Below, one piece after another: positions 20,504 through 30,700 of a DNA stretch of 64,000 nucleotides (the stretch's first letter is position 1; each line of letters opens with the position of its first letter). The position numbers were made by a program, and so were the translations under genes. The stretch comes from Stentor coeruleus. Lineage: Eukaryota > Ciliophora > Heterotrichea > Heterotrichida > Stentoridae. The DNA lies in assembly GCA_001970955.1 (NCBI GenBank), contig MPUH01000254.1, positions 1 through 64,000 of the forward strand, written 5' to 3'. The notes beneath the pieces are model-generated. The model worked only from the letters and a program-made list of their open reading frames with translations, had not been told where the DNA came from and made no database searches.

Positions 20504-23176
20504 TTATCTTAGCCTCATAGCTCTTCTTTTAGACCTCTTATGCAATTTATCAAGCCAAGTGTGAATATTCTTATTAGTCTGCAATTGCTGGACAAATTTA
20601 ACTTTTTCAGTCTCAGTTAAACAATCATGAGGAACCTGATTAAGTGCTAACTGCAACCATTCCACTCCTTTTTCAATCATAAGTATTTTATATGAAAGTT
20701 CTTCAATATAATCATATATTCTTCCACTAACAACTCCAACAATAGCTGATATTAAATTGAACAAAATATCCTTATAATGCATAAGTAAATGTTCTCCAGC
20801 ATAATGATTATAATGATGACTATCTGAATTACAATAATCAAAAGTTACATCTAAAAATCCATATAAGCATTTAGCAGCTTCACTATGTTGTAAACCAATT
20901 CCAACTTTTCCTAAAATAAGTATTTTTTCAAAATTTGGGGTTATTAAAGTTAGATTTGAACAATGGTTTAGGTAACGAATTGCCATACCAAAGAAATCTT
21001 CAGTTAATTCAGGGTTTTCTTGAAGGCTTTGACTAGAATTTAATATAGTAAGAGTTGAGTTGCTTAGAGTGTTAAAAAGTTCGATCATGATATTTTCATA
21101 AAGGTTTGAAGATGCGAAGATTTTAACTAACTGCTCAGCCATGTAGAGATAAGATGAGTGGTGGTATTTTAAGAACTGGGATGATATGATTCTGATGAAG
21201 TCTTCAAGGAACTCACCAAATGCGATTTGGAGTTTTTTCATTGCATGTTTGACTATTCTGCAAATATCCTCAACAGCATTATCATTACTTTCAAACTTAG
21301 CAACCAGCATCTGCAACTGCGGCCATATTTCTTTAAAAAGTCCATAAACAATCATAATATCAATATCCTGATCAACACTGTTCTTAAATATTAAAGCAAT
21401 CTTATCACATGCAAATAATAAAGCTTGCTCACTCTTAGCATCTAATAAATTAGTAGTATAAGTACTACATAAAGTATATATATATCTAAGTTCAGCTGGT
21501 GTTCTCCATACAACAGAAGCTATTCCTTCTAATAATAACTCATGGGCAAGTTCTGGAGCTACAATCGATAAATCATGTATAGCCATAATCGCAGGAATAT
21601 AATTAACTAATTCCTCAACATTATGTAAACAAATATTTTTAACAGCAGTAGCGACAATTTTTGGTGTGCAGTTACTTTTCAAACAATTCACTAAATAATT
21701 TATGACAACTTTCAAACACTCAGGTTCTAATTTGGTATTAAAAGCAGAAAAAATACTACAAATCGTAGAATTTAATTGGTTTACAGGCCAAACCTGTTGA
21801 CAAAGTCCACAAAATACTTTAAAAAGCTCATTGTTATTAGTTTCATGTTCACTATTTTCTGCTATTGTGATTATAGAATATGCAACAGCTTCAAGTTGGC
21901 TATATTTATCGTATTCTGAAGCTGATTGGTTTTGAATAAGATTTGTAAGATGGTTACTTAGTAATAATAATACTGATTGGATTGATAAAATATCTGATAT
22001 ATCTGATAAGACAACTGAAACATTGTATCGAATTTCTTCAGTTTCTTTTTCTAAGCCTTTTGTTAATTCTTCTGGGGTTATTTGGAATTGCTTTATACAA
22101 ATTGGCAGCATTTTTTGCATTAGATATACACAGAGATTGTTTAAGGATTCTTTTTCTTGTTGTTCTTTACGTTTGAAAACACGGCAAAAACGATGCCAGA
22201 ATTGGGATAAGAGGTAAATTCCGTCGTTTGATTTGGTTATGAAGAGATCAGCGAGGAATTCAAGGATTTCTGTGCTTTGCTCTTGGAGGATTTTGTTTAG
22301 GTGCACGTTGCCTAAGGAGGTGTAAAGTTTGATGTAACCTTCGGCTAGAGAATCATCTGAGATAGATTGCCGAGCGGTTTCTTTGAGCTCGATTAGAAAT
22401 CCAACAAGAACTTTTACTGTTTCTGAATATTTCTCATAATCTCCAGTAAGGTTAATTATTTCACACAACACACCACATGCAGTTTCAAACTTTTCAGGGA
22501 TTTTAATCGCCTGAAAGCAAAGAAGCAAAAGCTTGCTTTGTGGAAGAATTGCCGCAACTTCAGCATCCAAGCCAAATTGCATCCATGCAAGAAATACTTC
22601 AAGTACCAGTATTGAATGACTATCCGAGCATGTTTCTAAAAACTTAATAATTTCTGGAGCTTGTTTTTCAAGGATAGTCCTAAGTAAATTCGACTTATCA
22701 GTATCAACCACAATACTTTGATCATTCAATTCCTCAGCAATCGATCTCAATACTTCAAGTAACAAAGGCACCTTAGCTGAAAAAGCCATAGAAATTTCTC
22801 TAAGCATAGAATCTCCCCAATTTTCAACTAAATGTATACCTAAAATCCCTATACACTGAGCTAATTGTCTCATAACCTTTTCACACTCAGCAAATTGAAG
22901 ACACAAGTTTAAGATATTATTCTTAAATGCTAAGAAATCCACTCCTTTGATTTCTTCAAAGTCATACATCAATTTCGTCTTTAAAGTCTGAGCATTGAAT
23001 ATATAAACATACTCTGGTTGATTAGTAATAGTAAAGATACTACCTACTAATGTCCATGCTACTGAAGATTTTTGATATTTTTTCAACCATGTGTCTATAT
23101 TTTTTATATTCTGAGGTTGAGTGGTATACATTGAATGAACTGCTTGAAGGACGTTCTCTGCAGTAAATTCTTCCAT
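20504..23176 (-). CDS. transportin-3/Mtr10-like importin-beta family receptor
   Basis: This 890-aa all-helical protein is near the length of human TNPO3 (923). The N-terminus has ENVLQAVHSMYTTQPQ, NIDTWLKKYQKSSVAW and FNAQTLKTKLMYDFEEI, matching the Ran-binding/exportin N-terminal domain of TNPO3, followed by HEAT-like helical pairs to the end. The last residues are basic (HKRSKRRAMRLR). The family imports SR splicing factors and other cargo into the nucleus under Ran-GTP control. It starts in GATAAATGG, 50 nt after the stop of the minus-strand transketolase gene. Importin-13 is the main alternative. Confidence 0.85.
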   Translation of the reverse strand: MEEFTAENVLQAVHSMYTTQPQNIKNIDTWLKKYQKSSVAWTLVGSIFTITNQPEYVYIFNAQTLKTKLMYDFEEIKGVDFLAFKNNILNLCLQFAECEKVMRQLAQCIGILGIHLVENWGDSMLREISMAFSAKVPLLLEVLRSIAEELNDQSIVVDTDKSNLLRTILEKQAPEIIKFLETCSDSHSILVLEVFLAWMQFGLDAEVAAILPQSKLLLLCFQAIKIPEKFETACGVLCEIINLTGDYEKYSETVKVLVGFLIELKETARQSISDDSLAEGYIKLYTSLGNVHLNKILQEQSTEILEFLADLFITKSNDGIYLLSQFWHRFCRVFKRKEQQEKESLNNLCVYLMQKMLPICIKQFQITPEELTKGLEKETEEIRYNVSVVLSDISDILSIQSVLLLLSNHLTNLIQNQSASEYDKYSQLEAVAYSIITIAENSEHETNNNELFKVFCGLCQQVWPVNQLNSTICSIFSAFNTKLEPECLKVVINYLVNCLKSNCTPKIVATAVKNICLHNVEELVNYIPAIMAIHDLSIVAPELAHELLLEGIASVVWRTPAELRYIYTLCSTYTTNLLDAKSEQALLFACDKIALIFKNSVDQDIDIMIVYGLFKEIWPQLQMLVAKFESNDNAVEDICRIVKHAMKKLQIAFGEFLEDFIRIISSQFLKYHHSSYLYMAEQLVKIFASSNLYENIMIELFNTLSNSTLTILNSSQSLQENPELTEDFFGMAIRYLNHCSNLTLITPNFEKILILGKVGIGLQHSEAAKCLYGFLDVTFDYCNSDSHHYNHYAGEHLLMHYKDILFNLISAIVGVVSGRIYDYIEELSYKILMIEKGVEWLQLALNQVPHDCLTETEKVKFVQQLQTNKNIHTWLDKLHKRSKRRAMRLR

Positions 23177-23226
23177 TTATCAGAGAAATTAAAGGAGGGA
23201 AACCATTATCTAAGCATAATTAACTA

Positions 23227-25074
23227 CTAAGATAAGATACTTAAGCACTTATTAACAATAGCTTTATGATCAATAGAAAACATTTCAAGTAATTCGGCAC
23301 AAGTCCCTGATCTTGGTATATCTTTAACATAAAGTCCATGAACTTTAATCCCATAAGGACTTAATTCACTAGATACAGCTTCATATATCCCCCCAGCTCG
23401 ATAATGATCTTCAACTGTAAGAATTGTTGAATTACAAGCTAAAGCGTTTTTTATATAGAAATTTGTGTCAAGAGGCATAAGGCAAAAGACATCTACAACT
23501 CTAACATTTAAGTTTTGGTTTTGAAGGATGATTTGAGCTTTTAAAGCTTCATGAAGAGTTACCCCGGCAGCTACAATACAAAGTTGGTCTTGTAAAGATT
23601 GTTTTAGAATATAAGAAGTGAGTGAAAAAGTAAAATCTGAAGAATAAATTATTGGAACTTGAGGACGTGATGACCGAATATATGCAATATTAGGATAGTT
23701 TGCAGCAAGTTGTACTGCATAAACAGCGCTTACTGCATCTGAAGGGTAAAGGACTAAGCAGTTAATAATGGATCTAAAAAGTGCAAGATCTTCAAGACCC
23801 ATTTGAGTTGCCCCATCTTCACCAACACTAACTCCAGAATGGCTTCCAACAAATTTCATATTGGCAAAACTTAATGCAGCAACTCTAATATGATCAAAGC
23901 ATCTAGTTAAAAAAGCTGAAAATGTACAAATGAATGGAACTTTCGACCTTTTGCATAGACCAAGTCCAACACCTACCATGTTTTGTTCGGCGATAAAGCA
24001 TTCGATGAATTGATCTGGGTATTTTTCTTGGAAAAAAAAAGTCATTGTAGAGTTTTTTGTATCAGCATCTAAACATAGGATTTCAGGATGTTTACCTATA
24101 GATGCTAGACCAAGACCAAAACCTGCTCTTACAGATGATAATTTTGTTAAGTCTATATCTGGAAATGGTAAGTCAAAATTGTAGTCATGAGAAATGTAAG
24201 GATCTGAAGTATCAGGGAAGTTTGTAAAATCAATACTTGGGCAGTTTATGATTTTACCTTGTAAATATTCTAAAACTGATGAAGAATGTAAACCTAAAGG
24301 CCTCCCATGCCAGTTTTCCCTATTTTCTATATTAGGGAAATCTTTACCTTTTATAGTCCCTGCAAGTATCGCCAGAGGTTTTTCTAAGTTTTTTACTTTT
24401 TCTAATGCTTGGACTATATCATGATAATCATGCCCATCAATAGTAGCAACTTCCCATTCAAAAGCTAAAAACCTGTTTTTATAAAGACCTAAATTCGTCC
24501 CTAGCATAGTCTGCATGTTTTGTCCGAAGCTATTCACATCAATAATCGCAATAAGGTTGTTAAGTTTGTAAAATGCTGCAAAATTCACTGCTTCCCAAAC
24601 ACTACCTTCAGCACATTCAGCATCACCAAGTACAGTAAAAACTTTAGTTGACTTTTTTTCATAGTATTTCATAGAATAAGCAATACCACATCCTGCAGAA
24701 ATACCTTGTCCTAAACTTCCTGTCGCAATATCAACAAAACTCAACCTTGGGGTTGGATGACCTTCAAGATCAGAGTCGATTTTCCTTAAATTTCTAAGTT
24801 CGGATTTAGGGAAAAGTCCAGCTTCAGACCAAGTTGCATATAATAAAGGAGCTGCATGACCTTTAGATAAGATTAATTTGTCATTGTTTAGGTTTTTAGG
24901 ATCTGATGGGAAATATCGTAAACCAGATGAATGGAAAAATAAGATTGAAAATATATCGGCTAAGGATGAACATGATGTTGGATGACCTGAGTTACTTGAG
25001 TTTGTTGATTCAATAACATGCATTCTTAATCTTGCGGATATGTTTGCGTAATACTGATAGGATATCCCTTCCAA
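23227..25074 (-). CDS. TKT: transketolase (start uncertain)
   Basis: About 615 aa, animal-type length (human 623). ThDP-binding and catalytic landmarks are NSGHPTSCSSLADIFSILFF, LSKGHAAPLLYA, HPTPRLSFVDIATGSLGQGI and the ThDP/Mg motif GDAECAEGSVWEAVNFAAFY. The pyrimidine-binding half has FIECFIAEQNMVGVGLGL, then HSGVSVGEDGATQMGLEDLA. The enzyme transfers two-carbon units in the non-oxidative pentose phosphate pathway. The frame begins at TTG, not ATG, in CTAAATTGG, one base away from the usual TAAATGG. That suggests an extra T (error or variant), a non-AUG start, or the internal ATG (MHVIEST) about 14 codons later. No upstream exon with the intron consensus was found. Confidence 0.92.
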   Translation of the reverse strand: MEGISYQYYANISARLRMHVIESTNSSNSGHPTSCSSLADIFSILFFHSSGLRYFPSDPKNLNNDKLILSKGHAAPLLYATWSEAGLFPKSELRNLRKIDSDLEGHPTPRLSFVDIATGSLGQGISAGCGIAYSMKYYEKKSTKVFTVLGDAECAEGSVWEAVNFAAFYKLNNLIAIIDVNSFGQNMQTMLGTNLGLYKNRFLAFEWEVATIDGHDYHDIVQALEKVKNLEKPLAILAGTIKGKDFPNIENRENWHGRPLGLHSSSVLEYLQGKIINCPSIDFTNFPDTSDPYISHDYNFDLPFPDIDLTKLSSVRAGFGLGLASIGKHPEILCLDADTKNSTMTFFFQEKYPDQFIECFIAEQNMVGVGLGLCKRSKVPFICTFSAFLTRCFDHIRVAALSFANMKFVGSHSGVSVGEDGATQMGLEDLALFRSIINCLVLYPSDAVSAVYAVQLAANYPNIAYIRSSRPQVPIIYSSDFTFSLTSYILKQSLQDQLCIVAAGVTLHEALKAQIILQNQNLNVRVVDVFCLMPLDTNFYIKNALACNSTILTVEDHYRAGGIYEAVSSELSPYGIKVHGLYVKDIPRSGTCAELLEMFSIDHKAIVNKCLSILS

Positions 25075-25837
25075 TTTAGAAATTATGGCTAGAAATATCT
25101 GTATTAATGAGATTTTTTTTTTTGGACAAGTGGGTGTAAAATGGTGAAAATGTTTTGATGGGTTTTTGATGTGGTTTGTGGATTTGGTGAAGTTGTGGAA
25201 TTATGTGTGAGGTTGTGAAAATTAGAGAAAAAAGGTTCATAGGAGGAGGTGTGAGGAATTTTTGGGATTTTTTAGGTGATGTGAAGTTTTGATTTAATTG
25301 TACTGCGGGTTGTTTCAAGCAATTATGATTTGCGGTTGAAGCTTTATTTTCCTTTACTTTCACACTAGTTTTATATTTGCATAAATATTTTCTTATGTTA
25401 AATATTATCATGACTTGTTTAAAAAATTAATCATAACTTTTCTAGCAAGGAAATACTTAAAATAATCTATTTAGTCCCAAGTAGAAAATAGCAAAAATTT
25501 TCCTATCTTTAACCTCAAATAAAAATTACTACCTTCATCAACTAAAAACTAAATCCTTATCTTACCCATTATATAATCCTCTTAAAAACCACTACCTTCA
25601 AAAAAAAAAATCCCCTCAAGCTCCAAACCTATTCTAACACAACTCACTCTCCACCTTACTCAAATCTTTCCAAAATCCATCCTCCTACATAAAAAAAAAA
25701 AAATCATAATTAACCCATATGACCAAAACCTTTCTTCTAACCCAGCCCATCCTCAAACAAACCTAAAAAACCTTATTTCCAATAAAATTCCTCAAAATCA
25801 CCTTCCTCAAACCCATCCATCTTTTATACTTAAACAA
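25075..25837. promoter_or_regulatory. divergent intergenic region
   Basis: G/T-rich from 25075 to about 25310 and C-rich from about 25420 to 25837, mirroring the two divergent genes. A minus-strand frame at 25076-25411 is Pro/Lys/Ser-rich, overlaps the transketolase 5' flank and looks like a composition artefact. Confidence 0.45.
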
Positions 25838-26656
25838 ATGGCTCGACAGTTCAGAGTCCAATCCATGGATCTTTATAACAAACTTGGGGTAAAATCCGCA
25901 TCTCAAAAATCCCGAACAACTTCATTCTTCGATGATGGCTGCAGCACATTCTCTCTAACCTTACCAAAACATCGCAGAACCAGTTTTACACTCCCTGACA
26001 AGGCCAAAGGTCATCCAAACGATCAAAAAAACATCCAATCGCCAATAAAATTCGAAAAACAACTCCCAAGACCTGACATATACAAGCAATGTGCAGATGT
26101 AAATCCTAATAGATTTCTAACTTTTAACAACTCCCCAATGGCTTTAACAAGTACTAAAAGAATCTCAAGCCCAAATTTCTCTTTATACCAAGGACGAGAT
26201 GCATCACAAATGTATCCATCATTGCAAAATCAACCTGAATATAACCCAAATTATAATTCAGTATGGAGTGCAACAGATCGTGGCCTTGTAGCTTTTGATA
26301 AAATTCAAGGTCGAAAGGAAAAAAGAAATAATAGTACAAATTTTTGCCGTGATATAACTTATACGTGTATAGATAAAAAAGTTAGAAGTCCAAATATGTC
26401 TAAAACACAAGCTAAATATAAAGATCCAGTCTTACCATTGTTTATGCTTGGAACTGTTACTAGGGGAAATATTATAACAAGTAAGACTTTAGAGATGAAT
26501 AGTTATAAAACTACTGAATTCTTACCACTTAGTTCTACATTTGGTAAAGGGTGGCATCAATCTGATAAAATATCTGCTCAACCTATTAGAGGCAAATGTC
26601 CTAAGATTGTCAAGTTACTTACTAAGAATATGCCAAATTTAATTGAATATAATTAG
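25838..26656 (+). CDS. unknown basic protein, possibly cytoskeletal
   Basis: This 272-aa protein is rich in Ser, Lys, Asn and Pro, with no membrane span and no recognised domain. Short motifs such as YNPNYNSVW and repeated Lys-Ser/Pro patches resemble intrinsically disordered axonemal or cortical proteins, but this is only a compositional impression. A Met start after a C-rich leader and a clean stop support a real gene. Confidence 0.65.
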   Translation: MARQFRVQSMDLYNKLGVKSASQKSRTTSFFDDGCSTFSLTLPKHRRTSFTLPDKAKGHPNDQKNIQSPIKFEKQLPRPDIYKQCADVNPNRFLTFNNSPMALTSTKRISSPNFSLYQGRDASQMYPSLQNQPEYNPNYNSVWSATDRGLVAFDKIQGRKEKRNNSTNFCRDITYTCIDKKVRSPNMSKTQAKYKDPVLPLFMLGTVTRGNIITSKTLEMNSYKTTEFLPLSSTFGKGWHQSDKISAQPIRGKCPKIVKLLTKNMPNLIEYN

Positions 26657-26978
26657 ATATTTTTTTATAAGTTTTTGGTTTTTATATAGAGTTTTTTTGC
26701 TTTTTTGAGAGTTTAAATGAGGAATAAAAGAGAATGTTATGATTTATGAATAATATTCTCTTAAACTGTATGAAAATATAAAATTCTGCTTAGTGAAATC
26801 CTAAAACCACTTGCCTATATTCTTTTAATACCAAATAAACTCCTACAAAAAAACCCGCATATAATTAACAACTATAAAAACTACTAAAAAACTCGTTTCA
26901 AAATAAAATCCCAAACAAAACCTTAAACAAAAAATATCAGTTTCTAGTAACTATATAAAATATTCTAATAAACTAAAC
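26657..26978. other. convergent intergenic region
   Basis: G/T-rich then C-rich AT DNA between two convergent genes. Nothing further was seen. Confidence 0.4.
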
Positions 26979-27479
26979 TTATACTTCAGCAGGATTTTCT
27001 GAAGGCCTGCTCATATCTGTTTTTTTTGATACAAATCTCCCTTTATATCTTTCTCTTTGATCTGCAACACGCTTCCTACATAGATAACTAATCTTTTTTG
27101 TATAAACTCTTCTTTTCCTTTTTTCCAAGAACTTTTGAACCTTTAACCTTCTTTCTTCTACTGTAATTGTACCAATTTTGGTAACATTAGCATATGGAAC
27201 TTTAGGATTTTCAGCAATTTTGACAGGATCATAAGGAAAAGATCCATCAAGAGGGTTAGGGATGTATTTGATGAACTCTTTTGTGTAATTTTGAAAGGCT
27301 TGATCAAACATTTGGCACATTTGTGAAGGCTCAATTCCATCAAATTCTGAGTAATTAAAGAAATCTGGTGGAGGCATCTCAGAAAAGGCCTCTATTGGTG
27401 GAAAGTAAAATGGGAATTCTGGATTCAGCATGCTTGGGTCCATGAATTCATAATTGTCGGGTAAGCCATTAGGTTGCAT
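26979..27479 (-). CDS. CCT-motif (CONSTANS/CO-like/TOC1) protein
   Basis: This 166-aa protein has an acidic, aromatic and Pro-rich N-terminal half (many Phe, Met, Asp, Glu), likely an activation or interaction region. A CCT motif follows at about 110-152: ERRLKVQKFLEKRKRRVYTK, then ISYLCRKRVADQRERYKGRF. In plants the CCT motif resembles the NF-YA core and can take its place on the NF-YB/NF-YC dimer to read related DNA sites. Basic residues and the RYKGRF end are conserved. No B-box or response-regulator domain is present. It starts in AATAAATGC. A nuclear regulatory role is expected from the family. Confidence 0.85.
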   Translation of the reverse strand: MQPNGLPDNYEFMDPSMLNPEFPFYFPPIEAFSEMPPPDFFNYSEFDGIEPSQMCQMFDQAFQNYTKEFIKYIPNPLDGSFPYDPVKIAENPKVPYANVTKIGTITVEERRLKVQKFLEKRKRRVYTKKISYLCRKRVADQRERYKGRFVSKKTDMSRPSENPAEV

Positions 27480-27707
27480 TTATTAAGTTGGGATTAGCAG
27501 AAGAAACCTTAATATAGAAGAGTTTTCTTGTAGTAAAATATTTTAATTGAATAAGATATGGAGAATTAGATGAAAAAAATTTTAGGAGTTTTTTATAAAT
27601 ATGCATATTTGCCAGTTTGGCTTATAAAACTTGCAAAAAATTTAAATACTCTAAAAGAAAAAGCATAAAGACTATGAATATCTTTAAATCTATCAACTGC
27701 TGATTTT

Positions 27708-30700
27708 TCACAAATATATCGAAGATCTATCTAAGAAATCTTGCATACTATGTTCTTCAGAAGGTTCTTGCCTTTTACCCATTTTCTCTATAGTGAATTT
27801 TTTCCAAGCATTAAAAAGAGGTCTAAGGTTCACTGGGCCTAAAAACACCCTAAGCCTGCTTATTTTCTTATCTCCTAAATGTGAGTGTCTTTCAAGTTTC
27901 TTCATAAAATTAACTCTGATTTTTGCCAGTTTTTTATATATAGTTAACTCTTCTTTCCTCAAAAGTTTTTTAACAATAGCATCACGAGTAAACACAAGCT
28001 TACGACCATATTTTCTTTTCATAACAGCAAAAAGCATGTCATTATAATACACATACCCATTTGAATCTACTTCAAGATCCATAGCAGCCAACATTTTCAC
28101 AACATTAGTAAAAGTTATATCACGATCAGCACCAAGTTCAGGACCAAGATCATACATAAGATTAACAAGTTCAGTATGGGCTATTCTTTGACCTTTCCAA
28201 TGCATAGTATGTGAATTCCAAACTTTTTTAAAATGAGCTATAACTTTATTGAAAATATAAACCGCGCTTTCTTTATTTTCTTGATATTCTTGATAATTTT
28301 GAATTATGACACTTACAAAAAGGTCAAGGAATATGAATGTTGCTAGAGTTACAAAAGAATAAAAATATAAAATACTTTTGAATGTTGCTAGAGTTACAAA
28401 AGAATAAAAATATAAAATACTTGCTTTGGAACCTAAAGCATTTATACAATCTATCATGATATATGGGTAGTTTTCTCCTGTTGATATACGCCATAATATT
28501 ATAAGTGAATTATGGAAATTTGAGAAATTGAAATAGGAATTTATAATAGTTCCTGTATTTACTTCATAAAATAAAAATGAACCCATAACAGCATACATAA
28601 AAAATATAAGGAGCATTAATGATAATACATTTAACATAGCAGGTAAAGAGAACAAAATAATATTAAACATAATCTGTATAGACTTCAAAGATTTAAATAC
28701 TTTAAACATCCTTGATATCCTCATAACCCTAATAATCCTAATAATCTGTGGGGCAATCCTAAGCAATGATACATTAGACTTTGTAACACTATTAAGTATC
28801 ATATTCAAAATCGAACATAAAACAACAAAAAAATCAAACTGATTCCAATGACTGAAAAAATAATTCCTATCCAAAGCAAAAATTTTCAAAACTGCCTCAG
28901 CTATAAAAATATACGTACATATTTCATTTATAATATTCAAATTTTCTAAATAACTTTTTGGTGCATCATAATAATCAATAGCCATAGACACTGTATTTAA
29001 TATAATAACAACAATCATAAAACTCTCAAAATATTTACCCATAACAAAATCAACAAAATATTTTGGCATACAACTTTTTGTTCTTTTTGTAAACATGTTT
29101 CTAGGTTTTGATTTCACAATAAGTTCTTGTAATTCAAGCCAGTTTATTTGATCTCTTGTAAGTAAAAGGCTCGCATCATTTTTTTCTGTTTTTCTAGCTT
29201 GATTGAATCTATCATAAACAACAGCAGTAAAAAGGTTGACTAAAAAGAAATTCCCTATAATCACATAGAAAACATAATAATAAGTAGCGAGTGGGTTATA
29301 ATTTGTTATAGGTGATCGGCCGATATCTACAGCATCAACACCTTCATACATTCGATCAGGCCATGCTTCTTGTGAACTTATAGTAAACAAAGTGATTAAA
29401 GCTTCAAAAACATTATCAAAATTGAAAAAAAGTGTATTCCAGCTATGGCCTGATTGAATACATGAGATTTCTGTTACAAGAACTGGGTCTGAACATGAGT
29501 AGAATTTACCACCAAAAAGTGAAACACCAAGAATAGCAAAGACTAGCCATATTAAAAGTATAATACCAAGAACATTTAATATTGCAAAAATTGATGAGAT
29601 TAATGCAGCTACTACAATTTTCATTGATAAATTATGAGTAATAAGTCGTAAAGGTCGAAAGGTCCGTAGTAGTCGTAAAACTTTGATCATAGGGATATTG
29701 ATTGAGGATAACGATAAATCTATTATAGATAATATAACAATAATGAAATCCATAATATTCCAGACATCATTAAGATATGTTCCTTCTTCTCTGAAAAAAC
29801 CATTGCTTATTGATTTTATAATAAACTCAAGGGTAAAAAGTATTGTAAATACTATATCCATTGAATCTGAAAATATAACTTCAGGCGAGTTTGTTGGTAA
29901 AGCTAAGATATATGTGTCATAAACCAACTTTATTGTATTAAATAATATAACCACTAGTATTACCGCTTCGAATCTTGAGCTTTTTGATACAATATGAAGT
30001 AATTTCCTAAGTTTATTTTCTTTAGTAAATAAAAAAAAACTCTTTTCACATGCAATCCCTTCATATAATTTCTCTTTTAATCTAGTTTTTTTATGAAGTA
30101 TTTCTTCTAAATTGCTCATATCCAAATCTTGCTCATCTTCTTCTTCATCAATATTCAACATTTCGATTTCTCTAATTTTTTTGTCTCTATATTTCGTTGA
30201 ATGTGTTTTAAATAGTCTTTTAGGCATACCATCAATAGTATCAATAATCTCATCATCATAAGATGCACTTTTTTCAAAACCTTGAAGAAGTATTGCTAGA
30301 AATATATTTAAAAGGACAAAGTTACCTATAAATACCCATAATATAAGAAAAAGGCAACTTGCAGGATGGTATCGTAAAGAGGATATAAGAACTGAGTCCC
30401 AATTTTCCATAGATAAGATTTGAAAAATTGTAATAAAAGCCCAGTGGAAACTGTCGAAGTTACTACGAGGAAGTCCTTCAGGGAAATTGAAATTTCCTCC
30501 ATAAATTTGCATGCCGAGTAAAGTGAAAATTATACAGAATAATAATAGCAAGCAAAACAAGTAAAAAAACTCAGCTAAAGAATCTCCGATAAGGCTTATT
30601 AAGTCAGCTAAAGTTGTCATGTATCTAAATACTTTTAAAACCCTTAATATACGGAAAATTCTCAATATTCTTATAACTCGAAATGCATTAAAAGTCCCTG

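Noticed and set aside
25076-25411. 111-codon minus-strand frame upstream of transketolase
   Set aside because: Pro/Lys/Ser/Thr-rich content follows from the C-rich 5'-flank composition; it has no domain and no suitable start context.
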